Shown here: positions 1-9,073 of the stretch, one piece after another
How positions within the stretch are numbered: position 1 is the stretch's first letter
Layout of the letters: each line of letters starts with the position of its first letter
NCBI RefSeq assembly: GCF_900116445.1
Contig: NZ_FPBH01000016.1
Coordinates: forward strand, 62,001-126,000
DNA: 64,000 nucleotides
Origin: Paraburkholderia aspalathi
Lineage (GTDB): Bacteria > Pseudomonadota > Gammaproteobacteria > Burkholderiales > Burkholderiaceae
Direction: 5' to 3'
Program-made: the position numbers and the translations under genes
Notes under the pieces: generated by a model
Seen by the model: only the letters and a program-made list of their open reading frames with translations
What the model was told of the DNA's origin: nothing
The model's database searches: none

Positions 1-965
1 TCATCGAACAGATGGCACATGTCGCGGCCGCGGCGCATGCGCCGTTCATCGCATCGGCGTCGCCTGAACTGATGGGTCTCGAAACGTTTGCCGATCTCGG
101 CAAGCCGCGCGATCTCGGCAAAGTGTTCGATACCGTCGAATACGCGAAGTGGAAGTCGTTCCGCGACTCCGAAGACTCACGCTATGTCGGCCTGACCTTG
201 CCGCGTTTTCTCGGTCGCCTGCCTTTCAATCCGAAAGACGGCGCCACGGCGGAAGGCTTCAACTTCGTCGAAGACGTGGACGGCACCGATCACAGCAAAT
301 ACCTGTGGTGTAACGCAGCCTGGGCGTTTGCCGCCCGCCTGACGGCCGCATTCGACGACTTCGGCTGGTGCGCGGCGATTCGCGGCGTGGAAGGCGGCGG
401 TCTGGTTGAAGACCTGCCCACCCACACGTTCAAGACCGACGACGGCGAAGTCGCGCTGAAATGCCCGACCGAAATCGCGATTACCGATCGCCGCGAAAAG
501 GAACTGAGCGACCTCGGTTTCATTCCGCTCGTGCACTGCAAGAACTCGGATTACGCCGCGTTCTTCGCCGCGCAATCGGTCCAGAAACCCAAGAAATACA
601 GCACCGATAGCGCGAATGCGAACGCTGTGCTGTCCGCGCAGCTGCAGTACATCTTCTCGGTATCGCGCGTCGCGCACTACCTGAAGGCGATGATGCGCGA
701 CAAGATCGGCAGCTTCGCATCGGCGCAGAACGTCGAAGTATTCCTGAACCGTTGGATCTCGCAGTACGTGCTGCTGGACGACAACGCGACTCAGGAGCAG
801 AAAGCGCAGTTCCCGCTGCGCGAGGCATCGATACAGGTCTCGGAGATTCCGGGCAAGCCTGGTGCGTATCGTTCGGTCGCGTTCCTGCGTCCGCACTTTC
901 AACTGGACGAGCTGTCGATCTCTTTGCGGCTTGTCGCTGACCTGCCGAAACCGGCAAATTCATAA
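1..965 (+). CDS. tssC: T6SS contractile sheath large subunit TssC (5' end outside window)
   Basis: This is the C-terminal ~320 residues of the large sheath subunit (VipB/TssC), which with TssB forms the contractile tail sheath in the cytoplasm. The reading frame is open from base 3, so the true start lies upstream; the internal ATG at 12 is not the start, because the family is about 500 residues long. Visible family features are a conserved N-proximal stretch on a target-site helix (FADLGKPRDLGKVFDTVEYAKWKSF region), a GTDHSKYLWCNAAWAFA-like core and a C-terminal handshake region. The gene is followed by a 72-bp gap and hcp, the usual order. Identification is secure; only the missing N-terminus cannot be described. 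Confidence 0.93.
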   Translation, partial: IEQMAHVAAAAHAPFIASASPELMGLETFADLGKPRDLGKVFDTVEYAKWKSFRDSEDSRYVGLTLPRFLGRLPFNPKDGATAEGFNFVEDVDGTDHSKYLWCNAAWAFAARLTAAFDDFGWCAAIRGVEGGGLVEDLPTHTFKTDDGEVALKCPTEIAITDRREKELSDLGFIPLVHCKNSDYAAFFAAQSVQKPKKYSTDSANANAVLSAQLQYIFSVSRVAHYLKAMMRDKIGSFASAQNVEVFLNRWISQYVLLDDNATQEQKAQFPLREASIQVSEIPGKPGAYRSVAFLRPHFQLDELSISLRLVADLPKPANS

Positions 966-979
966 ACGAAGTCAGAAAG

Positions 980-998
980 CCCGTGCCGGCCGCACGGG
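980..998 (+). promoter_or_regulatory. Stem-loop between tssC and hcp
   Basis: A 7-bp perfect stem (CCCGTGC at 980-986, GCACGGG at 992-998) with a 5-nt loop sits in the short gap upstream of hcp. There is no long T tract, so it is a weak terminator at best. It may be an mRNA-processing or stabilising structure that sets hcp expression apart from the sheath genes; that role is inferred. Confidence 0.4.
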
Positions 999-1037
999 TT
1001 AGCTGTTAAAACCACCTCTTTGGGGAGTCGATGAGTT

Positions 1038-1541
1038 ATGAAGGACATCTATTTAAAATTCGGCAATCCGGCGATCAAAGGCGAGTCTGCCGATAAAGAT
1101 CATGCTGGCTGGATCGAAATCGATTCGTGGAGCCACTCGATTACGCAACCGCGTTCGGCAACCGCTTCGACGGCGGGCGGTCACACGTCCGAGCGTTGCG
1201 AGCACGCTGACATGCAGTTCACGAAAGACATCGACGTGGTCAGCCCGCTGATCTATCAACACGCATCGGGCGGCACGACGTTCGACGAAGTGACGATCGA
1301 CTTCATGCGTTCGGACGGCGAAGGCAACCGCATCAAGTACCTGGAAGTGAAGCTCAAGTACGTGATCATCTCGAGCGCCACGCCGAGCGTGGTGGGCGAA
1401 GGCCTGCCGACCGAACAGTTCTCGCTGAAGTACGCTGCCGTGCAGTGGAAGTACACGCAGCAGAAGATCGGCGGCAACCAGGGCGGCAACGCGCAAGGCG
1501 CGTGGAGCTTGACGAAGAACGACAAGACGTACGCGGTCTGA
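1038..1541 (+). CDS. hcp: T6SS tube protein Hcp (TssD)
   Basis: Hcp forms hexameric rings that stack into the inner T6SS tube and is secreted. The 167-residue product has the family N-terminus (MKDIYLKFGNPAIKGES), the internal HSITQPRS segment, and a beta-rich fold ending in a sheet with KYAAVQWKYTQQK. Length is typical for Burkholderia Hcp. A GGGGAG ribosome-binding site at 1022-1027 supports the ATG at 1038; the ATG at 1031 is in another frame. It lies between tssC and tssE as in other Burkholderia clusters. No C-terminal effector extension is present, so this is a structural Hcp. Confidence 0.97.
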   Translation: MKDIYLKFGNPAIKGESADKDHAGWIEIDSWSHSITQPRSATASTAGGHTSERCEHADMQFTKDIDVVSPLIYQHASGGTTFDEVTIDFMRSDGEGNRIKYLEVKLKYVIISSATPSVVGEGLPTEQFSLKYAAVQWKYTQQKIGGNQGGNAQGAWSLTKNDKTYAV

Positions 1542-1624
1542 TGCTGGGGCGCACGCGGGGTGCGGCCTGAAAAGGCTGACACCCGCCGCGCGCGCCTCGC
1601 ATCGAACCGGTTTTTCGGACGCTG

Positions 1625-2104
1625 ATGAAACGCTTCGAACCCAGCTTTCTCGACAAGCTGTTCGACGACGAACCGCATCTGCCGGCTTCCCCGGCGATGC
1701 GGCAATTGTCGTTGGACGAGTTGAAGGCCACTGTTGCACGCGACGTCGAGGCAATCCTGAACACCCGGATTGCCCTGACCGAGCACGAGCTGGCGGCGCT
1801 GCCGGAATGTCAGCGCTCGGTGCTCACGTACGGGCTGAACGATTTCGCGGGCTTGAGCCTGGCGAGTCACTACGACCGCACGTTTATCTGCAAATCGATT
1901 CAACAGGCCATCGCACGGCATGAGCCGCGCTTGCAGCAGGTGGCGGTCACGCTCGAATTGAACGAACAATCCACCAACGCGCTGAACTTTGCGATTCAGG
2001 CGTTGCTGGTGGTGCACCCGGCGGAAGAACCGGTGAGTTTCGATGCGATGCTGCAGCCTTCTACGCTGCAATATTCGGTGACGCGCGCACGCGCGAAGCT
2101 TTAG
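1625..2104 (+). CDS. tssE: T6SS baseplate protein TssE (gp25-like)
   Basis: TssE is the gp25-family wedge component of the T6SS baseplate that nucleates sheath assembly. The 159-residue product has the gp25-like core with the ILNTR segment and LTYGLNDFAGL, followed by the I-x-x-A-I-x-x-x-EPRL block (around residues 93-105) containing the conserved glutamate of the EPR signature. It starts 83 bp after hcp with a GGA-type ribosome-binding site and precedes tssF, the normal arrangement. No anomaly seen. Confidence 0.95.
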   Translation: MKRFEPSFLDKLFDDEPHLPASPAMRQLSLDELKATVARDVEAILNTRIALTEHELAALPECQRSVLTYGLNDFAGLSLASHYDRTFICKSIQQAIARHEPRLQQVAVTLELNEQSTNALNFAIQALLVVHPAEEPVSFDAMLQPSTLQYSVTRARAKL

Positions 2105-2205
2105 TACCTGCGTTTTAGTGTTTTGAGTACCGCTTTGTCGTTACCGTTAACGCGCAACGGTGGTGACTGATCAGGCGGCGATGGTTCAGGTTCGGGGATA
2201 GATCG

Positions 2206-4044
2206 ATGGAAGAATTGCTGCCGTATTACGAGCGCGAATTATCATTTCTGCGGCGCTACTCGCGCGATTTCGCCGAGCGCTATCCGAAGATCGCAGCGCG
2301 CCTCGCGATGTCGGGCGAGCACTGCGAAGATCCGCACGTCGAGCGGATGATCGAATCGTTCGCGCTGCTGGGCGCGCGTATCAACAAGAAGCTCGACGAC
2401 GATTACCCCGAATTCACCGAAGCGCTGCTGGAAGTGCTGTATCCGCACTACCTGCGGCCGTTTCCGTCGTGCTCGATCGCGCAGTTGGGTACCTCGGCCG
2501 CGCTCAGTCATCTGACCGAACCGGTGCTGGTCGAGCGTGGCACCGAACTCAAATCGCGCCCGATTCGCGGCGTGCAATGCCGCTTCCGGACCGCCTACGA
2601 TGTGACGCTGGCGCCAATCCGGATCTCGGAGGCCAAGTACACATCGGTGGCCATGGCGCCAAGCGCGACCGTTCTGCCGGGCAACGCTACGGCGATTGTG
2701 TCGATCACGTTCGAATCCACAGCTGCGCAGCTCGATCTCTCCGCATTGAAAGTCGGCACGTTGCGCACGCACCTGCACGGCGAACAGTCGTTTATCGCGG
2801 CGCTGGCGGACTGCCTGTTCGTCAACGCGATGGCCACTTATGTGGAAGCCGACCGCCGCGGCGTGTGGACGCAACTGCGTCAATCGCCGGTCGTACAAGC
2901 CGGTTTCGATGAAGACGATGCGCTGATCGACTATCCGGCCAAATCGCATCCGGCGTACCGGTTGCTGACTGAATACTTTGCTTTCCCCGAAAAATTTAAC
3001 TTCACCGATTTCGATCTGGCGGCGATGACCCGCGCGAGCGGCCGCTGCCAGCGTCTGACGCTGCACATCGTACTCAAGGAAGTGCGCAGCGATTCTCATG
3101 TTGCGCGCTTGCTGGATTCGTTGTCCGCGCATCATTTCCGCTTGTTCTGCACGCCGGTCGTGAATCTGTTCGAACAGCACGGCGAGCCGATCCGCATCAG
3201 TCACCAGGCGATTTCGTACCCGGTGATCGCCGAAGCGCGCCGGGCATTCGCGTACGAAGTTTATTCGATCGACTCGGTGAAGCTCGTCCGGCAGCAGGCG
3301 CATGAAGAATCGGTGATCGAATTCCGGCCGTTCTATTCGCTGCATCACGGCGAAGCGGCGCGTGCAGGGCACTACTGGTTCGCGCGACGCAACGATTGGG
3401 TCGCGCAGAAAAGCCCCGGCTACGAGACCGAAATCTCGATCGTCGATATCGACTTCGAACCGGCCGCGCCGCAGACCGATACGCTGAGTCTCGATCTGAC
3501 GTGTACCAATCGCGACTTGCCGGCCGGTCTCGCCGTGGGTCTCGAAGGCGGCGATCTGTTTCTGGAAGGCGGCTCGCTGACCGGCAGCATCACGATGCTG
3601 CGCAGGCCGACGCCTAGCGTGCGTTTCGAGCGTGGGCGCGCCTCGCACTGGCGTCTGATTTCGCATCTGGCGCTGAATCATGTGTCGCTCGCCAATAGCG
3701 GCCTGTCGGCGCTCAAGGAAATGCTGGTGCTTTACGATTTACGGCGCACGGCGGTGTCGGCGCGGCATATCGATGGGTTGGTCGGCATCGAGCAGCGCGC
3801 AGCGGTGCAATGGCTGCCGGGCAAGCCGTTTGCGACCTTCGTGCGCGGCATCGAGATTCGTTTGACGATCGACGAAGAGCATTTCGTCGGCACGAGTCTC
3901 GCGTCGTTCGTGCGGGTGATCGACACGTTTTTCGGGCTGTACGTGCATCTGAACAGCTTTGTGCAACTGGTCGTCGTGTCGAAGCGCACCGGCGAGGAGA
4001 TTCTGCGATGCAAACCGCGCAGCGGCGAATCGATCCTGGCGTAG
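2206..4044 (+). CDS. tssF: T6SS baseplate protein TssF
   Basis: TssF (VasA/ImpG family) is the gp6-like wedge protein of the baseplate, partnering TssG and TssK. The 612-residue product starts with the conserved MEELLPYYERELSFLRRYSR block and the ARLAMSGEHCEDPHVERM segment, both diagnostic of the family, and has normal length. GGGGA upstream of the ATG at 2206 supports the start. The last 37 bp overlap the start of tssG in another frame, which suggests translational coupling of the two partner proteins. Confidence 0.96.
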   Translation: MEELLPYYERELSFLRRYSRDFAERYPKIAARLAMSGEHCEDPHVERMIESFALLGARINKKLDDDYPEFTEALLEVLYPHYLRPFPSCSIAQLGTSAALSHLTEPVLVERGTELKSRPIRGVQCRFRTAYDVTLAPIRISEAKYTSVAMAPSATVLPGNATAIVSITFESTAAQLDLSALKVGTLRTHLHGEQSFIAALADCLFVNAMATYVEADRRGVWTQLRQSPVVQAGFDEDDALIDYPAKSHPAYRLLTEYFAFPEKFNFTDFDLAAMTRASGRCQRLTLHIVLKEVRSDSHVARLLDSLSAHHFRLFCTPVVNLFEQHGEPIRISHQAISYPVIAEARRAFAYEVYSIDSVKLVRQQAHEESVIEFRPFYSLHHGEAARAGHYWFARRNDWVAQKSPGYETEISIVDIDFEPAAPQTDTLSLDLTCTNRDLPAGLAVGLEGGDLFLEGGSLTGSITMLRRPTPSVRFERGRASHWRLISHLALNHVSLANSGLSALKEMLVLYDLRRTAVSARHIDGLVGIEQRAAVQWLPGKPFATFVRGIEIRLTIDEEHFVGTSLASFVRVIDTFFGLYVHLNSFVQLVVVSKRTGEEILRCKPRSGESILA

Positions 4045-5102
4045 TCGAACAACTTCTCGACGAACCGCATCGCTTCGAATTTTTTCAGGCGGTGCGGATT
4101 CTCGAGAAGTGGTTCGCGCAACAAACGCCGTCGAGTCATGGACGCCCCGGCGAAATCGTCGCGCAGCGGATTGCCTTTCGCAATTCGCTGTCGATGTCGT
4201 TTCCGCCTAGCGAGATTCACAGCGCACAGTCTTACGACGATGAAGGCACGGCGCTGAAAGAGAAGCCGCAACGCACCGCCGCGCTCGAAGCAGGCTCGCT
4301 CCACAAGGTCGATATCACGCCGGCGTTTTTCGGTTTGCTCGGCGGACAGGGCGCGCTGCCGCTGCATTACACCGAACAGATCATCGCGCGTGAGCAGATC
4401 AAGCGCGACCGGGCCGCACGCGAATTCTTCGACGTGTTTTCGAATCGCGCGACTGCGCTTTTCTACGCGGCGTGGAAGAAGTACCGGCTGCCGTTTCATT
4501 ACGAACTGGATCGCGACGAGCGTTATTTGCCGCTGTTGCTCGCGTTGGCAGGCGTCGCCGACGACGACACGCGCAACAGTCTGCAAAGCGGCGACGGCGC
4601 GCTATTCGACGAAGCGATTGCCGGTTATGCATTGGCCGCACGGCACCGGCCGGTTTCAGCAGCCTATCTGCAACGTACGCTGTCCGAGTACTTCAAGGTG
4701 CGGGTGCGCGTCGAGCAGTTCGTCGGCAAATGGTACGACGTGCCGCGCGATCAATTGACCGTGCTCGGCGGTGTCAACGCGACGCTCGGCGCCACCGCGC
4801 TGGCGGGCGAGCGGGTCTGGCAACGCGACATGCGCGCGCGGCTTGTGATCGGGCCGCTCGACAAGGCCGACTACGAAGCGTTTTTACCTGGCGCCGACCG
4901 CGCCGTGGCGCTCGAACGCATGCTGACGCTGCTCGCCGGCGTGACCCTCGAATATGAGGTCTCGCTGGTACTGCGCCGCAAGGAGGTGGGACCCAGCTCG
5001 CTGAGCGGCGGCGCGCGCCTCGGCTGGGACGCATTTCTGTGCACGCGAGAAGCCGACCGTGACCGTGCGGATGCCCGCTACGAATTGCACGTGATTCACT
5101 GA
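4008..5102 (+). CDS. tssG: T6SS baseplate protein TssG
   Basis: TssG (VasB/ImpH family) is the second wedge subunit of the baseplate. The ATG at 4008 gives a 364-residue protein beginning MQTAQRRIDPGVVEQLLDE followed by the conserved RFEFFQAVRILEKWF motif. The same frame stays open further upstream, but 4008 is preferred because it has a GGCGAGGAG ribosome-binding site at 3991-3999 and matches the family N-terminus. It overlaps the 3' end of tssF by 37 bp. The C-terminal part shows the family features FFDVFSNR and SLSGGARLGWDAFL. No disruption seen. Confidence 0.94.
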   Translation: MQTAQRRIDPGVVEQLLDEPHRFEFFQAVRILEKWFAQQTPSSHGRPGEIVAQRIAFRNSLSMSFPPSEIHSAQSYDDEGTALKEKPQRTAALEAGSLHKVDITPAFFGLLGGQGALPLHYTEQIIAREQIKRDRAAREFFDVFSNRATALFYAAWKKYRLPFHYELDRDERYLPLLLALAGVADDDTRNSLQSGDGALFDEAIAGYALAARHRPVSAAYLQRTLSEYFKVRVRVEQFVGKWYDVPRDQLTVLGGVNATLGATALAGERVWQRDMRARLVIGPLDKADYEAFLPGADRAVALERMLTLLAGVTLEYEVSLVLRRKEVGPSSLSGGARLGWDAFLCTREADRDRADARYELHVIH

Positions 5103-5137
5103 CTACAACGATAGAACCTGGACCCGGATCGCACGAC

Positions 5138-7813
5138 ATGAGCACGTCCCTCAATACCCTGATCGCCAAACTGAATCCGACCTGCCGGCAAGCGGCGTTG
5201 CTCGCGGCGAACAACTGTCTCGCGCGCGGTCACTATGAGGTCGACCTCGAGCATCTGCTGCTCGCGCTGCTGGATGAACCGGCGAGTGACGTCACGCTGG
5301 CGCTGCGTGCGAGCCGGGTCGACGCGCATGCTTTGCGCGCGGACATCGAGCGCGAATTGCAGCGCTTGAAGACCGGCAATACGCGCACGCCGGTCTTCTC
5401 GAAGCACCTCATCGATTTGCTTCAACAGGCGTGGTTGATTGCGTCGCTCGATTCGCAGATCGGACGAATTCGCTCGGGGCATTTGCTGCTCGCGTTACTG
5501 ACGGCGCCGGACCTCGCGCAGTTTGCTGAGCGCATGTCGCCGTTGCTGCGCGACGTGCGGGTGACGGATCTGAAGCACAAGTTCGACGAAATGACCGCGG
5601 GGTCGCGTGAAGTCGAACGGAGCAATACCGCAGAGAACGCTGCGGAAGGCGTGAGCGATGTAGCTGCAGCTGATTCTGCACCCGGTGCACCTTCTAAAAC
5701 CCCTGCGCTCGATACCTACACGAGCAATCTCACGCAGCGTGCGCGCGAAGGCAAGATCGATCCGGTGATCGGCCGTGAGGGCGAGATTCGCCAGACCATC
5801 GACATCCTGATGCGTCGCCGGCAGAACAATCCGATCATGACGGGTGAGGCGGGTGTCGGCAAAACAGCGGTCGTCGAAGGCCTCGCTCTGCGCATTGCGG
5901 CTGACGACGTACCTGCACCGCTGAAAGGCGTCGCGTTGCACGTGCTCGATATGGGTTTGTTGCAAGCCGGCGCGAGCGTTAAAGGCGAGTTCGAGAACCG
6001 CCTGAAGAACGTGATCGACGAGGTGAAGAAGAGCCCGCATCCGATCATTCTGTTTATCGACGAAGCGCATACGATCATCGGCGCCGGTGGCCAGGCCGGG
6101 CAGAACGATGCGGCGAATCTGCTGAAGCCGGCTTTGGCGCGAGGCGAATTGCGCACCATCGCGGCGACCACGCGGAGCGAATACAAGAAATACTTCGAGA
6201 AAGATGCGGCGCTGGCGCGGCGTTTCCAGGTCGTAAAGATCGAAGAACCGAACGAGACGCTCGCGGCGGCGATGTTGCGTGGCATGGCCGCGTTGATGGA
6301 GAAGCACTTCAACGTCCGCGTGCTGGACGATGCGATCACCGAAGCAGTGCGTCTGTCGCATCGCTACATCAGCGGCCGTCAACTGCCGGATAAGGCGATC
6401 AGCGTGCTCGACACCGCCTGCGCGAAAGTCGCGCTCGCGCATAGCTCGACACCCGCCGCGATCGACGACACGAAGAAACGCCTCGAACGCGTCGACGCCG
6501 AAATCGCGGCGCTGGAACGCGAAGTGGCGAGTGGCGCGTTGCACGACGAGCGGCTCGCGGAACTGCGCAGCCTGCGCGAAGAAGACGTGAAAGACCTGGC
6601 CGAAGACGAGGCGCGCTACGGCAAGGAGCGTGCATTGGTGACGGAGATCGTCGGCTTGCGCGCGGAAATCGACGCCGCGCGCGTCAGCAGCGCGGACGCC
6701 GCGCAGGCGGACAAGGCGCAGCAGGCGCGCGAAACGCTGGCCACGCGTGTTGCGGAATTGCATGCCTTGCAGGGCGGCCAGCCGATGGTGCCATTGCAGG
6801 TCGACGGCCACGTGGTCGCCGAGATCGTCGCTTCATGGACCGGCATTCCGCTCGGTCGCATGATCAAGGACGAAATCCAGACCGTGCTGAATCTGCAGCC
6901 GCTGCTGGCCGCACGTGTGATCGGTCAGGACCACGCGCTCGATGCGATTGCACAGCGCGTGCGCACCGCCAGCGCGAGTCTCGAAGATCCGAACAAACCG
7001 CGTGGCGTGTTCATGTTCGTCGGACCGTCGGGTGTCGGCAAGACTGAAACCGCGCTGGCGCTCGCCGATGTGCTGTACGGCGGCGAACGCAAGATGGTCA
7101 CGATCAACATGAGCGAGTATCAGGAGGCGCACAGCGTGTCGGGCCTGAAGGGTTCGCCGCCGGGCTACGTTGGTTACGGCGAGGGCGGTGTGCTGACCGA
7201 AGCGGTGCGTCGCAATCCGTATTCGGTCGTGCTGCTCGACGAAGTGGAAAAGGCGCACCCCGACGTGCTGGAAATGTTCTTCCAGGTGTTCGACAAGGGC
7301 ACGATGGACGACGCCGAAGGGCGCGAGATCGATTTCCGCAACACGCTGATCATTCTGACCTCGAACGTCGGCTCGCAGGCGGTGATGCAGGCATGCCTGA
7401 ACAAGAGCGCCGAAGAACTGCCCGATCCGGACGAACTCGCGGAGACGTTGCGCCCGCAACTGTACAAGACGTTCAAGCCGGCGTTCCTCGGTCGTATGAA
7501 AGTGGTGCCGTACTACCCGATCTCCGACGACGTGCTGGCCGAAATCATCGACTTGAAGCTGGAGCGGATTCGCCGCCGCATCGAATCGAATCACAAGGCG
7601 GTGTTCGAGTGGGACGAGTCGCTCGTCGACGCTGTGCTGGCGCGCTGCACCGAAGTGGATTCCGGTGCGCGCAATGTGGACCACATTCTGAACGGCACGC
7701 TATTGCCTGAAGTCGCGCAGCAGGTGCTGGAGCGCATTGCCAATGGCACCGCGATCGAACGCATCTCGGTCCGCGCGAGCGAAGCGGGCGAGTTCGAATA
7801 CACGGTTGCGTGA
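5138..7813 (+). CDS. tssH: T6SS sheath-recycling AAA+ ATPase TssH (ClpV)
   Basis: ClpV disassembles contracted TssB-TssC sheath so that subunits can be reused. The 891-residue product has an N-terminal Clp repeat domain (about residues 1-150), a low-complexity linker, a first AAA+ module with Walker A GEAGVGKTA near residue 235 and Walker B FIDEAH, a coiled-coil middle domain (about 430-550), and a second AAA+ module with Walker A GPSGVGKTE near residue 628. The signature of ClpV over ClpB is the N-terminal TLIAKLNPTCRQAAL helix and the position between tssG and tssA. Both nucleotide-binding sites look intact. Confidence 0.97.
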   Translation: MSTSLNTLIAKLNPTCRQAALLAANNCLARGHYEVDLEHLLLALLDEPASDVTLALRASRVDAHALRADIERELQRLKTGNTRTPVFSKHLIDLLQQAWLIASLDSQIGRIRSGHLLLALLTAPDLAQFAERMSPLLRDVRVTDLKHKFDEMTAGSREVERSNTAENAAEGVSDVAAADSAPGAPSKTPALDTYTSNLTQRAREGKIDPVIGREGEIRQTIDILMRRRQNNPIMTGEAGVGKTAVVEGLALRIAADDVPAPLKGVALHVLDMGLLQAGASVKGEFENRLKNVIDEVKKSPHPIILFIDEAHTIIGAGGQAGQNDAANLLKPALARGELRTIAATTRSEYKKYFEKDAALARRFQVVKIEEPNETLAAAMLRGMAALMEKHFNVRVLDDAITEAVRLSHRYISGRQLPDKAISVLDTACAKVALAHSSTPAAIDDTKKRLERVDAEIAALEREVASGALHDERLAELRSLREEDVKDLAEDEARYGKERALVTEIVGLRAEIDAARVSSADAAQADKAQQARETLATRVAELHALQGGQPMVPLQVDGHVVAEIVASWTGIPLGRMIKDEIQTVLNLQPLLAARVIGQDHALDAIAQRVRTASASLEDPNKPRGVFMFVGPSGVGKTETALALADVLYGGERKMVTINMSEYQEAHSVSGLKGSPPGYVGYGEGGVLTEAVRRNPYSVVLLDEVEKAHPDVLEMFFQVFDKGTMDDAEGREIDFRNTLIILTSNVGSQAVMQACLNKSAEELPDPDELAETLRPQLYKTFKPAFLGRMKVVPYYPISDDVLAEIIDLKLERIRRRIESNHKAVFEWDESLVDAVLARCTEVDSGARNVDHILNGTLLPEVAQQVLERIANGTAIERISVRASEAGEFEYTVA

Positions 7814-7880
7814 ACAGGCCAGTCCCCGCCTGCTTGCCAATCTGTTTTAATGCCGTACCGGAACCTTATTGCTTTCTGTC

Positions 7881-8990
7881 ATGCCGACTAATCTGAACAC
7901 GCTGCTGGCGCCGATCAGCGAAGCCTCGCCTTGTGGCGACGACCTGCTGTTTTCGGCGGATTTCGACGCGATTCAGCACGCGCGCCGATTCGAAGACCCG
8001 TCGCTCGACCAGGGCGAATGGGTCACGGATATCAAGGAGGCCGACTGGCCATTCGTGGTCGAACGCTCCAGCAATCTGCTGCAGACGCAGACCAAAGACC
8101 TGCGCCTCGCTGTCTGGCTCACCGAAGCGTTGGCCATCGAAGAGGGCGTGACCGGTCTCACGCAAGGCTATGCGCTGCTGACGGGGCTGTGCGAAAAGTA
8201 CTGGGATCACGTGCATCCGTTGCCGGAAGGCGACGACACCGAGTATCGCCTTGGCAACGTCGCGTGGCTGATGGGCCGCACTGGTGATCTCTTGCGGGCG
8301 ATGCCGCTCACGTCGTCGCAAGGCAGCTCGTACAGCACGATTGATTGGGACGTGGCCACGCATGTCGCGCAAGCGGTCAAGCGCGACCCGGATCACGCCG
8401 ACGACATCGCGCGCGGCAAGCCCTCCATCGAGCAGATCGAGGCGTCGAAACGCGCCACGCCGCCGGCGTTCTATTCGACCCTGCTGGTCGATCTGAAAGC
8501 ATTTGAAGCGGCGATGCTCGCACTCGAACAGCAACTGGACCAGCGCGCGGGCGATTCAGCGCCGAGCTTCCGTCAGGCGAAAGATGCGTACGAGAGCGTC
8601 TACCGGTTGGCGGAACGCTTCGCACGCGAACTGGGTGTCAGCGCTGAAGCGTCACTGCCGAAGGCGCCGAAGCCAGAAGAACACGAGCGCGCCGAGCCTA
8701 CCTTCAAGACTTCACCGCAACGCGAGGAACCCGTGTTGACGACCATACCGACCACGATCAGTCCGATTGCAGGAATCCAGAGCCGTGCGCAAGCCGTCGC
8801 GCAGTTGCGTGCCGTGGCCAAGTTCTTTCGCAGCACCGAGCCGCATAACCCTGCTGCGTACCTCGCGGACAAGGCGGCGGAATGCGCAGATATGCCTTTG
8901 CATCAGTGGTTGTCTTCGGTGGTGAAGGACGACGGCTCGCTCGCGCATATTCGCGAGTTGTTGGGCGTGAAGCCCGAGGAAAATAGCTAG
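7881..8990 (+). CDS. tssA: T6SS cap/assembly protein TssA
   Basis: TssA primes and coordinates polymerisation of the tube and sheath. The product carries an ImpA N-terminal domain (about residues 5-130, with SPCGDDLLFS and KYWDHVHPL), a variable proline/glutamate-rich linker, and a short C-terminal domain with AVAKFFRSTEPHNP and HIRELLGV near the end, which is the oligomerisation region of short TssA proteins. ATG at 7881 (369 residues) is chosen over an upstream TTG at 7869 because it fits the family N-terminus; neither has a strong ribosome-binding site. It is the last + strand gene of the cluster. Confidence 0.9.
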   Translation: MPTNLNTLLAPISEASPCGDDLLFSADFDAIQHARRFEDPSLDQGEWVTDIKEADWPFVVERSSNLLQTQTKDLRLAVWLTEALAIEEGVTGLTQGYALLTGLCEKYWDHVHPLPEGDDTEYRLGNVAWLMGRTGDLLRAMPLTSSQGSSYSTIDWDVATHVAQAVKRDPDHADDIARGKPSIEQIEASKRATPPAFYSTLLVDLKAFEAAMLALEQQLDQRAGDSAPSFRQAKDAYESVYRLAERFARELGVSAEASLPKAPKPEEHERAEPTFKTSPQREEPVLTTIPTTISPIAGIQSRAQAVAQLRAVAKFFRSTEPHNPAAYLADKAAECADMPLHQWLSSVVKDDGSLAHIRELLGVKPEENS

Positions 8991-9008
8991 AACTTCCCTG
9001 AACGCAAG

Positions 9009-9046
9009 AAAAAAGCCTGGCATCGAAATCGGTGCCAGGCTTTTTT
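9009..9046. terminator. Bidirectional intrinsic terminator after tssA
   Basis: A perfect 8-bp GC-rich stem (GCCTGGCA 9015-9022, TGCCAGGC 9033-9040) is flanked by A6 on the left and T6 on the right. It therefore can end transcription of tssA on + and of the OmpA-family gene on -, which converge here. Confidence 0.9.
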
Positions 9047-9073
9047 AATTCATAAGGTCAAGCGAGCAGCAAC

